In this document: in pieces, positions 23,098-36,706 of the stretch
Numbering within the stretch: position 1 is the first letter of the stretch
Layout of the letters: each line of letters begins with the position of its first letter
Source: Lathyrus oleraceus
Lineage: Eukaryota > Streptophyta > Magnoliopsida > Fabales > Fabaceae
Direction: 5' to 3'
Length of the DNA: 64,000 bases
Assembly: GCF_024323335.1 (NCBI RefSeq)
Contig: NC_066579.1
Coordinates: 357,632,900 to 357,696,899 of the forward strand
Notes under the pieces: generated by a model
What the model was told of the DNA's origin: nothing
The model's input: only the letters and a program-made list of their open reading frames with translations
The model's database searches: none
Program-made: the position numbers and the translations under genes

Positions 23098-23897
23098 TAG
23101 GGGTGTGCATGGATCATAAACCAAACCAAATTAAACCATATATATGGTTCGGTTTGGATCTTAAAACCATTTTCATAAAACCAATTTATTTTTTAAAACC
23201 GGTTTATAAGTGGATCAATTCGGTTTTAAACCGGTTTTTAACAAAAAAAATAGTTAAAAAAAAACAGTTGTAAATCAATTTCTTTAAAAACAACTTTTTA
23301 TTTTCTTAAAAAAATAAATTTCAAAACCAATTTTATAAAAAAAACAGTTTTTAAAACTATATTTTTAAAAAAGCAATTTTATATCAAGAATAATTTTGTT
23401 TTCTTTTAACTAACTTTTTTCTTTTCACTAGTTATAAAACTATTTTATATAAAAAAATATTTATGTTAAAAAATTACTTTAAATTTGACTTTTATAATCA
23501 CCACAAATAATATCTGGATTAAAAAATATTCATAAAAAAATAACTTTTTCGAAAATAAAATCAAATTTTGGTATTTTCCAAAAACGACTTTTAAATTTTT
23601 GGGAAAAATTGGTTTTTTGTATTTTCCAAAAAAAATCGATTTATTTTGGAAAAAAAATTAATTTTATATTTTTAAAAAAAGTTTTAATATTTGAAAAAAT
23701 TATTTTTTTAAAGTTAGATAAAAAAATCCATTGGATTATTAAAATGTGTTGGATGGATTGGGTCAATCAAGGCTTATAAATGGATGGATTTAATCCAATC
23801 CATTAACTTAGTTTTTATGTAATGGATGGATTGAATGGATTTTTTGATGGATGGATTGAATGGATTTTTTTCTTAATGGATCCAATTGCCACCCCTA
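23098..23897. mobile_element. fusion of two hAT-type ends (reference copy)
   Basis: The left terminus TAGGGGTGTGCATGGATC belongs to one hAT-like family, with CGGTTTTAAACCGG-type subterminal repeats. The right terminus GGATCCAATTGCCACCCCTA is the inverted start of the MITE family at 7333 and 61423. The junction between the two lies in A/T-rich DNA near 23520. Flanking octamers (gatgcaac, gttctagt) differ, so this is not one ordinary insertion. The same fusion is present in all complete units. Confidence 0.8.
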
Positions 23898-24114
23898 GTT
23901 CTAGTTGCAGACCATCCAACGTTTTTTCCACAGTTTTTATAGACAGCAAAAATTCAGTATAAGATGACTTGAAAATCTGGTTCTGTCTCATAGTAGGAGC
24001 ATCACCACACACAAGCAATGGGGTGGGAAAGATGAGGAGGAGGGTGATAATAGAAATGACAGAGGAAGATGGTCGATGAAATAGAACACCCATGATTGCA
24101 AAAAATTTAAACAA
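23815..24114 (-). pseudogene. promoter-linked first exon of a secreted protein (reference copy)
   Basis: The minus strand encodes a clear signal peptide: Met, a short basic region (HRP), then a hydrophobic core SVISIITLLLIFPTPLLV, followed by a mature start (GDAPTMRQNQ), a hydrophilic stretch and KTVEKTLDGLQLEL. At LEL the reading runs into the hAT terminus (TAGGGGTGGC), so the remaining ~20 residues are transposon-derived and end at a stop. Most of the fourteen copies remain open; copies in units 1 and 2 (second) have stops. I do not recognise the mature part. The same exon lies in front of pectinesterase exons at the right edge, so it is probably exon 1 of that gene (inference). No function is expected for the truncated product. 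Confidence 0.6.
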
Positions 24115-24153
24115 AGAGAAGTTTGGGCTCGAAAGGTGATAGTGTTAAAGCTG

Positions 24154-24165
24154 TTCATATAAGGA
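24154..24165 (-). promoter_or_regulatory. TATA-like box of the repeated exon
   Basis: The minus strand reads ccttatatgaac here. In outer units (for example about 11408-11420 and 53586-53598) the same site reads cttatataaac, a better plant TATA box. It lies about 60-70 bp upstream of the Met preceding the signal peptide. Central units share the weakened TATATG form. Confidence 0.45.
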
Positions 24166-24399
24166 TTTTTATATTTTATTAAAAAAAATTATAATTGTCA
24201 TTATTGAATTTATTTTGAAAGTTATTGTAACCAAAATAAATTTTTCAACTAAGCAAAAACAAAAATGCAACATGCTAGATAGTTTGCTATTAATGATGTT
24301 CAATTCAATATCACCGGTAAGAATAAATATAAGTTGTGCAATATATATCAGTAGTTTGTAATTAATAGAAAAGTATCAAATATTTTTAGTTCTAAGAAA

Positions 24400-24560
24400 G
24401 TGACCTGCTTTTAATTTCATGCCATTTGTTTTGCTTAAAAGTTATTGGTCTTCCCATGTAGATGCAGTTTAATTAATTTGTAAGTTTGTAATATATTTGG
24501 ATGCAACTATTTGGATTATTATAAACTGATTAATTGATCCAAAGTTTATTCATCATTGAT
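24400..24560. repeat. internal diverged duplicate within the array unit
   Basis: The segment cttcccatgtagatgcag...ttaattaatttg...atttggatgcaactatttgg resembles the segment just before the TAGGGGTGTGC terminus (about 22990-23097: ctttccatgtggttgcag...ttaattaatttg...atttggatgcaac). The copy at 24400-24560 lacks the hAT end and so shows the sequence without that junction. Confidence 0.65.
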
Positions 24561-24958
24561 TATTTAGATCAAACTTTATGACCATGACTTCACAATTGTA
24601 ATAAATTCAGGTTTGTTCATAATTTAGAACTTAGTTTTGTTTCCACATTTTAAACATTAGCAATGCCGTTTGTTATTTTGAAAAAAAATGTTATTTCCCA
24701 CAAAGAATAATCTATGCAATAAATATGAAAATATTATAAAAATGTGATATATGATCTATAGGGAGAGGAAGTGATTATTATTTGTAAGTGTTGCAACTTA
24801 GAATTTTTTTTGCATTTATCGTTAAACTAAATATGCATTAATAACTATTTTCTTCTAATCATATTTTAAATATTGTATTAAATTGAGTAGTAGGAATACT
24901 CAACCCATATATAATATATGAGAAATAACAAAATCAACGAAACTAAATGAAACAATTA

Positions 24959-25450
24959 ATGGGATTGTGAAGCCAATCATCTTCGACAAAATCTACAGAC
25001 CCTAATCGTCTTGCTCAAAGCCATTTCCCGACGAGATTCTTAGCTAACACAATAATGTCGGAAGCTCCTTGGTGTCCCATTTGAAAAGAGTAGCATTTCT
25101 AACAAATCATATGGCCCAAGCTTCCGCTAACCAAATAATTATCCGTCACTTTTTTATTTATTTTACCTTGCAATAAAGATTCAAAAGCTTCAAAATGAGA
25201 CAACGGGTCAACTTGAGAAGGCAACAGCTCCAAATTGACTCAATACAAGATGTTCGTCCAAATATTCGCAATGACTGTACTTGACAAAAAACAGATGATT
25301 AAGGGATTCCTCTTAGCCAAGACAAAGGGGACAAACAAGATCATGAACATCATGAAGGACGCCTCGCCTCTCCTATTAATCTCTTGTTGTGAGTCTTCTT
25401 AAGAGAAGCCTTCAACCAAATAAGTGAACATTTGAAGGAACCTGGCGAAG
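24959..25450 (-). pseudogene. zf-RVT fragment of a non-LTR retroelement (reference copy)
   Basis: The minus strand keeps the C-terminal zinc-binding domain found after plant LINE reverse transcriptases. It is clearest in unit 1 (about 12356-12700): VHLFG then stop in place of Trp, RLLLRRL, RRGVLHDVHDLVCPLC, then HLFLSC and VVANIWKNILDW, giving the C-x2-C...H-x4-C pattern. Every copy has shared stops (for example TAA after CPLCLG), so the decay predates amplification. Short open pieces survive at 12356-12609, 17762-18015, 50844-51097 and 59223-59476. Confidence 0.72.
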
Positions 25451-25670
25451 GTAATAAAAATACATAAGAAGGGAGGATGGGGGGGGGGGGGTAGAGTTTT
25501 GTATTCTCAAAAATAGATTTTACTTATGAATTAACACGTTCAGAGTCTAAACAAAGTTTTGACTCTAATATAAGAAGAAAAGACAGCAACATAAATATAA
25601 TGATCAGAAGTAAATGCAAACAACACATAAAGAGTATCCTGGTTCTTTTCCTAAACTGAGATTAGTTTAG

Positions 25671-28600
25671 TCCCCTTGTCTCAACAAGAGGTTTTCACTA
25701 TAACCAAACACGTTAGAAATAGTTGAAGCACACTTGTAAGAGACTTCAATGCTCAATCACCCTAGAAAGATACTTCCACTCAAGTCCTCAGACAATATAC
25801 TTCCTTGCTCAAGCACGCAGGCAAGAGACTTTCTTGCTCAGGTCCTCAAACAAGAGACTTCCTTGCTCAAGAACGTAGAAAAGAGACTTCCTAGCTCAAG
25901 TCCTCAGACAAGAGACTTCAATGCAGAAACACGCAGGCAAGAGACTTCCTCTACTTTAAACAAAAGTTTAATAAACAAGATAACTACTATACTTTGATAC
26001 ACAATCACAAGTATAACAGTGGTGCAACAATCCCAAAGGTTTTCAACGTTTCTAAGATTTCTAAGATAATCAAATATAAGAATTCTTATGATCTTTAAGT
26101 TATAACAGTTACATAAATAAAAACTCAGAGTTATGAAAAAGATCTTGTAATGCGTTGTGATGTTGTAACCTTCCTTTGAGTATTCAACTTCCTTTTATAA
26201 AGACTAGAAGAGAATCATTGGAAGATTTGAACATAAAATGCAAACTTAGTGAATAAGTATGTCAAGGGAGACGTTGGAGACTTGCATCAAGTTTGAAGCT
26301 TTAACAACTGAATAATAGCGTTGCTCTCAAATTGAGGTTGAACGCACGCATATATAAAATTTGATATTGATACTAAAGAACAAGAAAAATACATTCATTA
26401 AAACCTTTTAAAATAAAAAGAATCAAATTTTGATAATATTAAAGTTATACATTTGTTTAAATGATTTCTATTTTCCTCATATAGCAAAATCTATTACATA
26501 GTATGGTGGTCCATTACTCTCTCTCGTATAGCAAAAAAAGATTGTAGCATTCGAATACTTGTCTCCAACGAGCACTTGCTATTTGTTTATATTAAAACTT
26601 ATGTATATTAAAGTTGTTTAGTTCTCAAAATGTGAGATTCCCTGAATAATTCCTTTTTGTTTGCATACATAGTTCTGGAATATTTCTATTTCTTTTAATT
26701 AATTCAGTGAGAATTGACAAGTTGTTGTTGTTCTTTCCATGTGGTTGCAGATTAATTAATTTGTGGTATTTGGATGCAACTAGGGGTGTGCATGGATCAT
26801 AAACCAAACCAAATTAAACCATATATATGGTTCGGTTTGGATCTTAAAACCATTTTCATAAAACCAATTTATTTTTTAAAACCGGTTTATAAGTGGATCA
26901 ATTCGGTTTTAAACCGGTTTTTAACAAAAAAAATAGTTAAAAAAAAACAGTTGTAAATCAATTTCTTTAAAAACAACTTTTTATTTTCTTAAAAAAATAA
27001 ATTTCAAAACCAATTTTATAAAAAAAACAGTTTTTAAAACTATATTTTTAAAAAAGCAATTTTATATCAAGAATAATTTTGTTTTCTTTTAACTAACTTT
27101 TTTCTTTTCACTAGTTATAAAACTATTTTATATAAAAAAATATTTATGTTAAAAAATTACTTTAAATTTGACTTTTATAATCACCACAAATAATATCTGG
27201 ATTAAAAAATATTCATAAAAAAATAACTTTTTCGAAAATAAAATCAAATTTTGGTATTTTCCAAAAACGACTTTTAAATTTTTGGGAAAAATTGGTTTTT
27301 TGTATTTTCCAAAAAAAATCGATTTATTTTGGAAAAAAAATTAATTTTATATTTTTAAAAAAAAGTTTTAATATTTGAAAAAATTATTTTTTTAAAGTTA
27401 GATAAAAAAATCCATTGGATTATTAAAATGTGTTGGATGGATTGGGTCAATCAAGGCTTATAAATGGATGGATTTAATCCAATCCATTAACTTAGTTTTT
27501 ATGTAATGGATGGATTGAATGGATTTTTTGATGGATGGATTGAATGGATTTTTTTCTTAATGGATCCAATTGCCACCCCTAGTTCTAGTTGCAGACCATC
27601 CAACGTTTTTTCCACAGTTTTTATAGACAGCAAAAATTCAGTATAAGATGACTTGAAAATCTGGTTCTGTCTCATAGTAGGAGCATCACCACACACAAGC
27701 AATGGGGTGGGAAAGATGAGGAGGAGGGTGATAATAGAAATGACAGAGGAAGATGGTCGATGAAATAGAACACCCATGATTGCAAAAAATTTAAACAAAG
27801 AGAAGTTTGGGCTCGAAAGGTGATAGTGTTAAAGCTGTTCATATAAGGATTTTTATATTTTATTAAAAAAATTTATAATTGTCATTATTGAATTTATTTT
27901 GAAAGTTATTGTAACCAAAATAAATTTTTCAACTAAGCAAAAACAAAAATGCAACATGCTAGATAGTTTGCTATTAATGATGTTCAATTCAATATCACCG
28001 GTAAGAATAAATATAAGTTGTGCAATATATATCAGTAGTTTGTAATTAATAGAAAAGTATCAAATATTTTTAGTTCTAAGAAAGTGACCTGCTTTTAATT
28101 TCATGCCATTTGTTTTGCTTAAAAGTTATTGGTCTTCCCATGTAGATGCAGTTTAATTAATTTGTAAGTTTGTAATATATTTGGATGCAACTATTTGGAT
28201 TATTATAAACTGATTAATTGATCCAAAGTTTATTCATCATTGATTATTTAGATCAAACTTTATGACCATGACTTCACAATTGTAATAAATTCAGGTTTGT
28301 TCATAATTTAGAACTTAGTTTTGTTTCCACATTTTAAACATTAGCAATGCCGTTTGTTATTTTGAAAAAAAATGTTATTTCCCACAAAGAATAATCTATG
28401 CAATAAATATGAAAATATTATAAAAATGTGATATATGATCTATAGGGAGAGGAAGTGATTATTATTTGTAAGTGTTGCAACTTAGAATTTTTTTTGCATT
28501 TATCGTTAAACTAAATATGCATTAATAACTATTTTCTTCTAATCATATTTTAAATATTGTATTAAATTGAGTAGTAGGAATACTCAACCCATATATAATA

Positions 28601-29349
28601 TATGAGAAATAACAAAATCAACGAAACTAAATGAAACAATTAATGGGATTGTGAAGCCAATCATCTTCGACAAAATCTACAGACCCTAATCGTCTTGCTC
28701 AAAGCCATTTCCCGACGAGATTCTTAGCTAACACAATAATGTCGGAAGCTCCTTGGTGTCCCATTTGAAAAGAGTAGCATTTCTAACAAATCATATGGCC
28801 CAAGCTTCCGCTAACCAAATAATTATCCGTCACTTTTTTATTTATTTTACCTTGCAATAAAGATTCAAAAGCTTCAAAATGAGACAACGGGTCAACTTGA
28901 GAAGGCAACAGCTCCAAATTGACTCAATACAAGATGTTCGTCCAAATATTCGCAATGACTGTACTTGACAAAAAACAGATGATTAAGGGATTCCTCTTAG
29001 CCAAGACAAAGGGGACAAACAAGATCATGAACATCATGAAGGACGCCTCGCCTCTCCTATTAATCTCTTGTTGTGAGTCTTCTTAAGAGAAGCCTTCAAC
29101 CAAATAAGTGAACATTTGAAGGAACCTGGCGAAGGTAATAAAAATACATAAGAATGGGGGATGGGGGGGGTAGAGTTTTGTATTCTCAAAAATAGATTTT
29201 ACTTATGAATTAACACGTTCAGAGTCTAAACAAAGTTTTGACTCTAATATAAGAAGAAAAGACAGCAACATAAATATAATGATCAGAAGTAAATGCAAAC
29301 AACACATAAAGAGTATCCTGGTTCTTTTCCTAAACTGAGATTAGTTTAG
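25671..29349. repeat. array unit 5 (3679 bp)
   Basis: Minisatellite about 25723-25959 with gaacgtag in place of gaacgcag; hAT fusion 26781-27581; open signal exon 27499-27798 minus; zf-RVT at about 28642-29125. Nearly identical to units 4 and 6-8. Confidence 0.95.
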
Positions 29350-32300
29350 TCCCCTTGCCTCAACAAGAGGTTTTCACTATAACCAAACACGTTAGAAATA
29401 GTTGAAGCACACTTGTAAGAGACTTCAATGCTCAATCACCCTAGAAAGATACTTCCACTCAAGTCCTCAGACAATATACTTCCTTGCTCAAGCACGCAGG
29501 CAAGAGACTTTCTTGCTCAGGTCCTCAAACAAGAGACTTCCTTGCTCAAGAACGTAGAAAAGAGACTTCCTAGCTCAAGTCCTCAGACAAGAGACTTCAA
29601 TGCAGAAACACGCAGGCAAGAGACTTCCTCTACTTTAAACAAAAGTTTAATAAACAAGATAACTACTATACTTTGATACACAATCACAAGTATAACAGTG
29701 GTGCAACAATCCCAAAGGTTTTCAACGTTTCTAAGATTTCTAAGATAATCAAATATAAGAATTCTTATGATCTTTAAGTTATAACAGTTACATAAATAAA
29801 AACTCAGAGTTATGAAAAAGATCTTGTAATGCGTTGTGATGTTGTAACCTTCCTTTGAGTATTCAACTTCCTTTTATAAAGACTAGAAGAGAATCATTGG
29901 AAGATTTGAACATAAAATGCAAACTTAGTGAATAAGTATGTCAAGGGAGACGTTGGAGACTTGCATCAAGTTTGAAGCTTTAACAACTGAATAATAGCGT
30001 TGCTCTCAAATTGAGGTTGAACGCACGCATATATAAAATTTGATATTGATACTAAAGAACAAGAAAAATACATTCATTAAAACCTTTTAAAATAAAAAGA
30101 ATCAAATTTTGATAATATTAAAGTTATACATTTGTTTAAATGATTTCTATTTTCCTCATATAGCAAAATCTATTACATAGTATGGTGGTCCATTACTCTC
30201 TCTCGTATAGCAAAAAAAGATTGTAGCATTCGAATACTTGTCTCCAACGAGCACTTGCTATTTGTTTATATTAAAACTTATGTATATTAAAGTTGTTTAG
30301 TTCTCAAAATGTGAGATTCCCTGAATAATTCCTTTTTGTTTGCATACATAGTTCTGGAATATTTCTATTTCTTTTAATTAATTCAGTGAGAATTGACAAG
30401 TTGTTGTTGTTCTTTCCATGTGGTTGCAGATTAATTAATTTGTGGTATTTGGATGCAACTAGGGGTGTGCATGGATCATAAACCAAACCAAATTAAACCA
30501 TATATATGGTTCGGTTTGGATCTTAAAACCATTTTCATAAAACCAATTTATTTTTTAAAACCGGTTTATAAGTGGATCAATTCGGTTTTAAACCGGTTTT
30601 TAACAAAAAAAATAGTTAAAAAAAAACAGTTGTAAATCAATTTCTTTAAAAACAACTTTTTATTTTCTTAAAAAAATAAATTTCAAAACCAATTTTATAA
30701 AAAAAACAGTTTTTAAAACTATATTTTTAAAAAAGCAATTTTATATCAAGAATAATTTTGTTTTCTTTTAACTAACTTTTTTCTTTTCACTAGTTATAAA
30801 ACTATTTTATATAAAAAAATATTTATGTTAAAAAATTACTTTAAATTTGACTTTTATAATCACCACAAATAATATCTGGATTAAAAAATATTCATAAAAA
30901 AATAACTTTTTCGAAAATAAAATCAAATTTTGGTATTTTCCAAAAACGACTTTTAAATTTTTGGGAAAAATTGGTTTTTTGTATTTTCCAAAAAAAATCG
31001 ATTTATTTTGGAAAAAAAATTAATTTTATATTTTTAAAAAAAGTTTTAATATTTGAAAAAATTATTTTTTTAAAGTTAGATAAAAAAATCCATTGGATTA
31101 TTAAAATGTGTTGGATGGATTGGGTCAATCAAGGCTTATAAATGGATGGATTTAATCCAATCCATTAACTTAGTTTTTATGTAATGGATGGATTGAATGG
31201 ATTTTTTGATGGATGGATTGAATGGATTTTTTTCTTAATGGATCCAATTGCCACCCCTAGTTCTAGTTGCAGACCATCCAACGTTTTTTCCACAGTTTTT
31301 ATAGACAGCAAAAATTCAGTATAAGATGACTTGAAAATCTGGTTCTGTCTCATAGTAGGAGCATCACCACACACAAGCAATGGGGTGGGAAAGATGAGGA
31401 GGAGGGTGATAATAGAAATGACAGAGGAAGATGGTCGATGAAATAGAACACCCATGATTGCAAAAAATTTAAACAAAGAGAAGTTTGGGCTCGAAAGGTG
31501 ATAGTGTTAAAGCTGTTCATATAAGGATTTTTATATTTTATTAAAAAAATTTATAATTGTCATTATTGAATTTATTTTGAAAGTTATTGTAACCAAAATA
31601 AATTTTTCAACTAAGCAAAAACAAAAATGCAACATGCTAGATAGTTTGCTATTAATGATGTTCAATTCAATATCACCGGTAAGAATAAATATAAGTTGTG
31701 CAATATATATCAGTAGTTTGTAATTAATAGAAAAGTATCAAATATTTTTAGTTCTAAGAAAGTGACCTGCTTTTAATTTCATGCCATTTGTTTTGCTTAA
31801 AAGTTATTGGTCTTCCCATGTAGATGCAGTTTAATTAATTTGTAAGTTTGTAATATATTTGGATGCAACTATTTGGATTATTATAAACTGATTAATTGAT
31901 CCAAAGTTTATTCATCATTGATTATTTAGATCAAACTTTATGACCATGACTTCACAATTGTAATAAATTCAGGTTTGTTCATAATTTAGAACTTAGTTTT
32001 GTTTCCACATTTTAAACATTAGCAATGCCGTTTGTTATTTTGAAAAAAAATGTTATTTCCCACAAAGAATAATCTATGCAATAAATATGAAAATATTATA
32101 AAAATGTGATATATGATCTATAGGGAGAGGAAGTGATTATTATTTGTAAGTGTTGCAACTTAGAATTTTTTTTGCATTTATCGTTAAACTAAATATGCAT
32201 TAATAACTATTTTCTTCTAATCATATTTTAAATATTGTATTAAATTGAGTAGTAGGAATACTCAACCCATATATAATATATGAGAAATAACAAAATCAAC

Positions 32301-33028
32301 GAAACTAAATGAAACAATTAATGGGATTGTGAAGCCAATCATCTTCGACAAAATCTACAGACCCTAATCGTCTTGCTCAAAGCCATTTCCCGACGAGATT
32401 CTTAGCTAACACAATAATGTCGGAAGCTCCTTGGTGTCCCATTTGAAAAGAGTAGCATTTCTAACAAATCATATGGCCCAAGCTTCCGCTAACCAAATAA
32501 TTATCCGTCACTTTTTTATTTATTTTACCTTGCAATAAAGATTCAAAAGCTTCAAAATGAGACAACGGGTCAACTTGAGAAGGCAACAGCTCCAAATTGA
32601 CTCAATACAAGATGTTCGTCCAAATATTCGCAATGACTGTACTTGACAAAAAACAGATGATTAAGGGATTCCTCTTAGCCAAGACAAAGGGGACAAACAA
32701 GATCATGAACATCATGAAGGACGCCTCGCCTCTCCTATTAATCTCTTGTTGTGAGTCTTCTTAAGAGAAGCCTTCAACCAAATAAGTGAACATTTGAAGG
32801 AACCTGGCGAAGGTAATAAAAATACATAAGAATGGGGGATGGGGGGGGGTAGAGTTTTGTATTCTCAAAAATAGATTTTACTTATGAATTAACACGTTCA
32901 GAGTCTAAACAAAGTTTTGACTCTAATATAAGAAGAAAAGACAGCAACATAAATATAATGATCAGAAGTAAATGCAAACAACACATAAAGAGTATCCTGG
33001 TTCTTTTCCTAAACTGAGATTAGTTTAG
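29350..33028. repeat. array unit 6 (3679 bp)
   Basis: Minisatellite about 29402-29638; hAT fusion 30460-31259; open signal exon 31177-31476 minus; zf-RVT at about 32321-32805. Confidence 0.95.
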
Positions 33029-36000
33029 TCCCCTTGCCTCAACAAGAGGTTTTCACTATAACCAAACACGTTAGAAATAGTTGAAGCACACTTGTAAGAG
33101 ACTTCAATGCTCAATCACCCTAGAAAGATACTTCCACTCAAGTCCTCAGACAATATACTTCCTTGCTCAAGCACGCAGGCAAGAGACTTTCTTGCTCAGG
33201 TCCTCAAACAAGAGACTTCCTTGCTCAAGAACGTAGAAAAGAGACTTCCTAGCTCAAGTCCTCAGACAAGAGACTTCAATGCAGAAACACGCAGGCAAGA
33301 GACTTCCTCTACTTTAAACAAAAGTTTAATAAACAAGATAACTACTATACTTTGATACACAATCACAAGTATAACAGTGGTGCAACAATCCCAAAGGTTT
33401 TCAACGTTTCTAAGATTTCTAAGATAATCAAATATAAGAATTCTTATGATCTTTAAGTTATAACAGTTACATAAATAAAAACTCAGAGTTATGAAAAAGA
33501 TCTTGTAATGCGTTGTGATGTTGTAACCTTCCTTTGAGTATTCAACTTCCTTTTATAAAGACTAGAAGAGAATCATTGGAAGATTTGAACATAAAATGCA
33601 AACTTAGTGAATAAGTATGTCAAGGGAGACGTTGGAGACTTGCATCAAGTTTGAAGCTTTAACAACTGAATAATAGCGTTGCTCTCAAATTGAGGTTGAA
33701 CGCACGCATATATAAAATTTGATATTGATACTAAAGAACAAGAAAAATACATTCATTAAAACCTTTTAAAATAAAAAGAATCAAATTTTGATAATATTAA
33801 AGTTATACATTTGTTTAAATGATTTCTATTTTCCTCATATAGCAAAATCTATTACATAGTATGGTGGTCCATTACTCTCTCTCGTATAGCAAAAAAAGAT
33901 TGTAGCATTCGAATACTTGTCTCCAACGAGCACTTGCTATTTGTTTATATTAAAACTTATGTATATTAAAGTTGTTTAGTTCTCAAAATGTGAGATTCCC
34001 TGAATAATTCCTTTTTGTTTGCATACATAGTTCTGGAATATTTCTATTTCTTTTAATTAATTCAGTGAGAATTGACAAGTTGTTGTTGTTCTTTCCATGT
34101 GGTTGCAGATTAATTAATTTGTGGTATTTGGATGCAACTAGGGGTGTGCATGGATCATAAACCAAACCAAATTAAACCATATATATGGTTCGGTTTGGAT
34201 CTTAAAACCATTTTCATAAAACCAATTTATTTTTTAAAACCGGTTTATAAGTGGATCAATTCGGTTTTAAACCGGTTTTTAACAAAAAAAATAGTTAAAA
34301 AAAAACAGTTGTAAATCAATTTCTTTAAAAACAACTTTTTATTTTCTTAAAAAAATAAATTTCAAAACCAATTTTATAAAAAAAACAGTTTTTAAAACTA
34401 TATTTTTAAAAAAGCAATTTTATATCAAGAATAATTTTGTTTTCTTTTAACTAACTTTTTTCTTTTCACTAGTTATAAAACTATTTTATATAAAAAAATA
34501 TTTATGTTAAAAAATTACTTTAAATTTGACTTTTATAATCACCACAAATAATATCTGGATTAAAAAATATTCATAAAAAAATAACTTTTTCGAAAATAAA
34601 ATCAAATTTTGGTATTTTCCAAAAACGACTTTTAAATTTTTGGGAAAAATTGGTTTTTTGTATTTTCCAAAAAAAATCGATTTATTTTGGAAAAAAAATT
34701 AATTTTATATTTTTAAAAAAAGTTTTAATATTTGAAAAAATTATTTTTTTAAAGTTAGATAAAAAAATCCATTGGATTATTAAAATGTGTTGGATGGATT
34801 GGGTCAATCAAGGCTTATAAATGGATGGATTTAATCCAATCCATTAACTTAGTTTTTATGTAATGGATGGATTGAATGGATTTTTTGATGGATGGATTGA
34901 ATGGATTTTTTTCTTAATGGATCCAATTGCCACCCCTAGTTCTAGTTGCAGACCATCCAACGTTTTTTCCACAGTTTTTATAGACAGCAAAAATTCAGTA
35001 TAAGATGACTTGAAAATCTGGTTCTGTCTCATAGTAGGAGCATCACCACACACAAGCAATGGGGTGGGAAAGATGAGGAGGAGGGTGATAATAGAAATGA
35101 CAGAGGAAGATGGTCGATGAAATAGAACACCCATGATTGCAAAAAATTTAAACAAAGAGAAGTTTGGGCTCGAAAGGTGATAGTGTTAAAGCTGTTCATA
35201 TAAGGATTTTTATATTTTATTAAAAAAAATTATAATTGTCATTATTGAATTTATTTTGAAAGTTATTGTAACCAAAATAAATTTTTCAACTAAGCAAAAA
35301 CAAAAATGCAACATGCTAGATAGTTTGCTATTAATGATGTTCAATTCAATATCACCGGTAAGAATAAATATAAGTTGTGCAATATATATCAGTAGTTTGT
35401 AATTAATAGAAAAGTATCAAATATTTTTAGTTCTAAGAAAGTGACCTGCTTTTAATTTCATGCCATTTGTTTTGCTTAAAAGTTATTGGTCTTCCCATGT
35501 AGATGCAGTTTAATTAATTTGTAAGTTTGTAATATATTTGGATGCAACTATTTGGATTATTATAAACTGATTAATTGATCCAAAGTTTATTCATCATTGA
35601 TTATTTAGATCAAACTTTATGACCATGACTTCACAATTGTAATAAATTCAGGTTTGTTCATAATTTAGAACTTAGTTTTGTTTCCACATTTTAAACATTA
35701 GCAATGCCGTTTGTTATTTTGAAAAAAAATGTTATTTCCCACAAAGAATAATCTATGCAATAAATATGAAAATATTATAAAAATGTGATATATGATCTAT
35801 AGGGAGAGGAAGTGATTATTATTTGTAAGTGTTGCAACTTAGAATTTTTTTTGCATTTATCGTTAAACTAAATATGCATTAATAACTATTTTCTTATAAT
35901 CATATTTTAAATATTGTATTAAATTGAGTAGTAGGAATACTCAACCCATATATAATATATGAGAAATAACAAAATCAACGAAACTAAATGAAACAATTAA

Positions 36001-36706
36001 TGGGATTGTGAAGCCAATCATCTTCGACAAAATCTACAGACCCTAATCGTCTTGCTCAAAGCCATTTCCCGACGAGATTCTTAGCTAACACAATAATGTC
36101 GGAAGCTCCTTGGTGTCCCATTTGAAAAGAGTAGCATTTCTAACAAATCATATGGCCCAAGCTTCCGCTAACCAAATAATTATCCGTCACTTTTTTATTT
36201 ATTTTACCTTGCAATAAAGATTCAAAAGCTTCAAAATGAGACAACGGGTCAACTTGAGAAGGCAACAGCTCCAAATTGACTCAATACAAGATGTTCGTCC
36301 AAATATTCGCAATGACTGTACTTGACAAAAAACAGATGATTAAGGGATTCCTCTTAGCCAAGACAAAGGGGACAAACAAGATCATGAACATCATGAAGGA
36401 CGCCTCGCCTCTCCTATTAATCTCTTGTTGTGAGTCTTCTTAAGAGAAGCCTTCAACCAAATAAGTGAACATTTGAAGGAACCTGGCGAAGGTAATAAAA
36501 ATACATAAGAATGGGGGATGGGGGGGGTAGAGTTTTGTATTCTCAAAAATAGATTTTACTTATGAATTAACACGTTCAGAGTCTAAACAAAGTTTTGACT
36601 CTAATATAAGAAGAAAAGACAGCAACATAAATATAATGATCAGAAGTAAATGCAAACAACACATAAAGAGTATCCTGGTTCTTTTCCTAAACTGAGATTA
36701 GTTTAG
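33029..36706. repeat. array unit 7 (3678 bp)
   Basis: Minisatellite about 33081-33317; hAT fusion 34139-34938; open signal exon 34856-35155 minus; zf-RVT at about 36000-36485. Confidence 0.95.

Larger units (their letters stand above)
21988..25670. repeat. array unit 4 (reference unit, 3683 bp)
   Basis: Used here as the reference. Minisatellite 22040-22276; AT-rich block to 23097; hAT fusion 23098-23897; signal exon 23815-24114 minus, with upstream TATA-like box at about 24154-24165; AT-rich block with internal duplicate at about 24400-24560; zf-RVT at about 24959-25450; poly-G tract near 25479-25491. Confidence 0.95.

Noticed and set aside
22942..23273. Conserved ~60-residue open frames on both strands (MVYDPCTPLVASKY..., MQLGVCMDHKPNQIK...)
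   Set aside because: They overlap the hAT terminus and AT-rich DNA, match no family I know, and are conserved only because the units are nearly identical.
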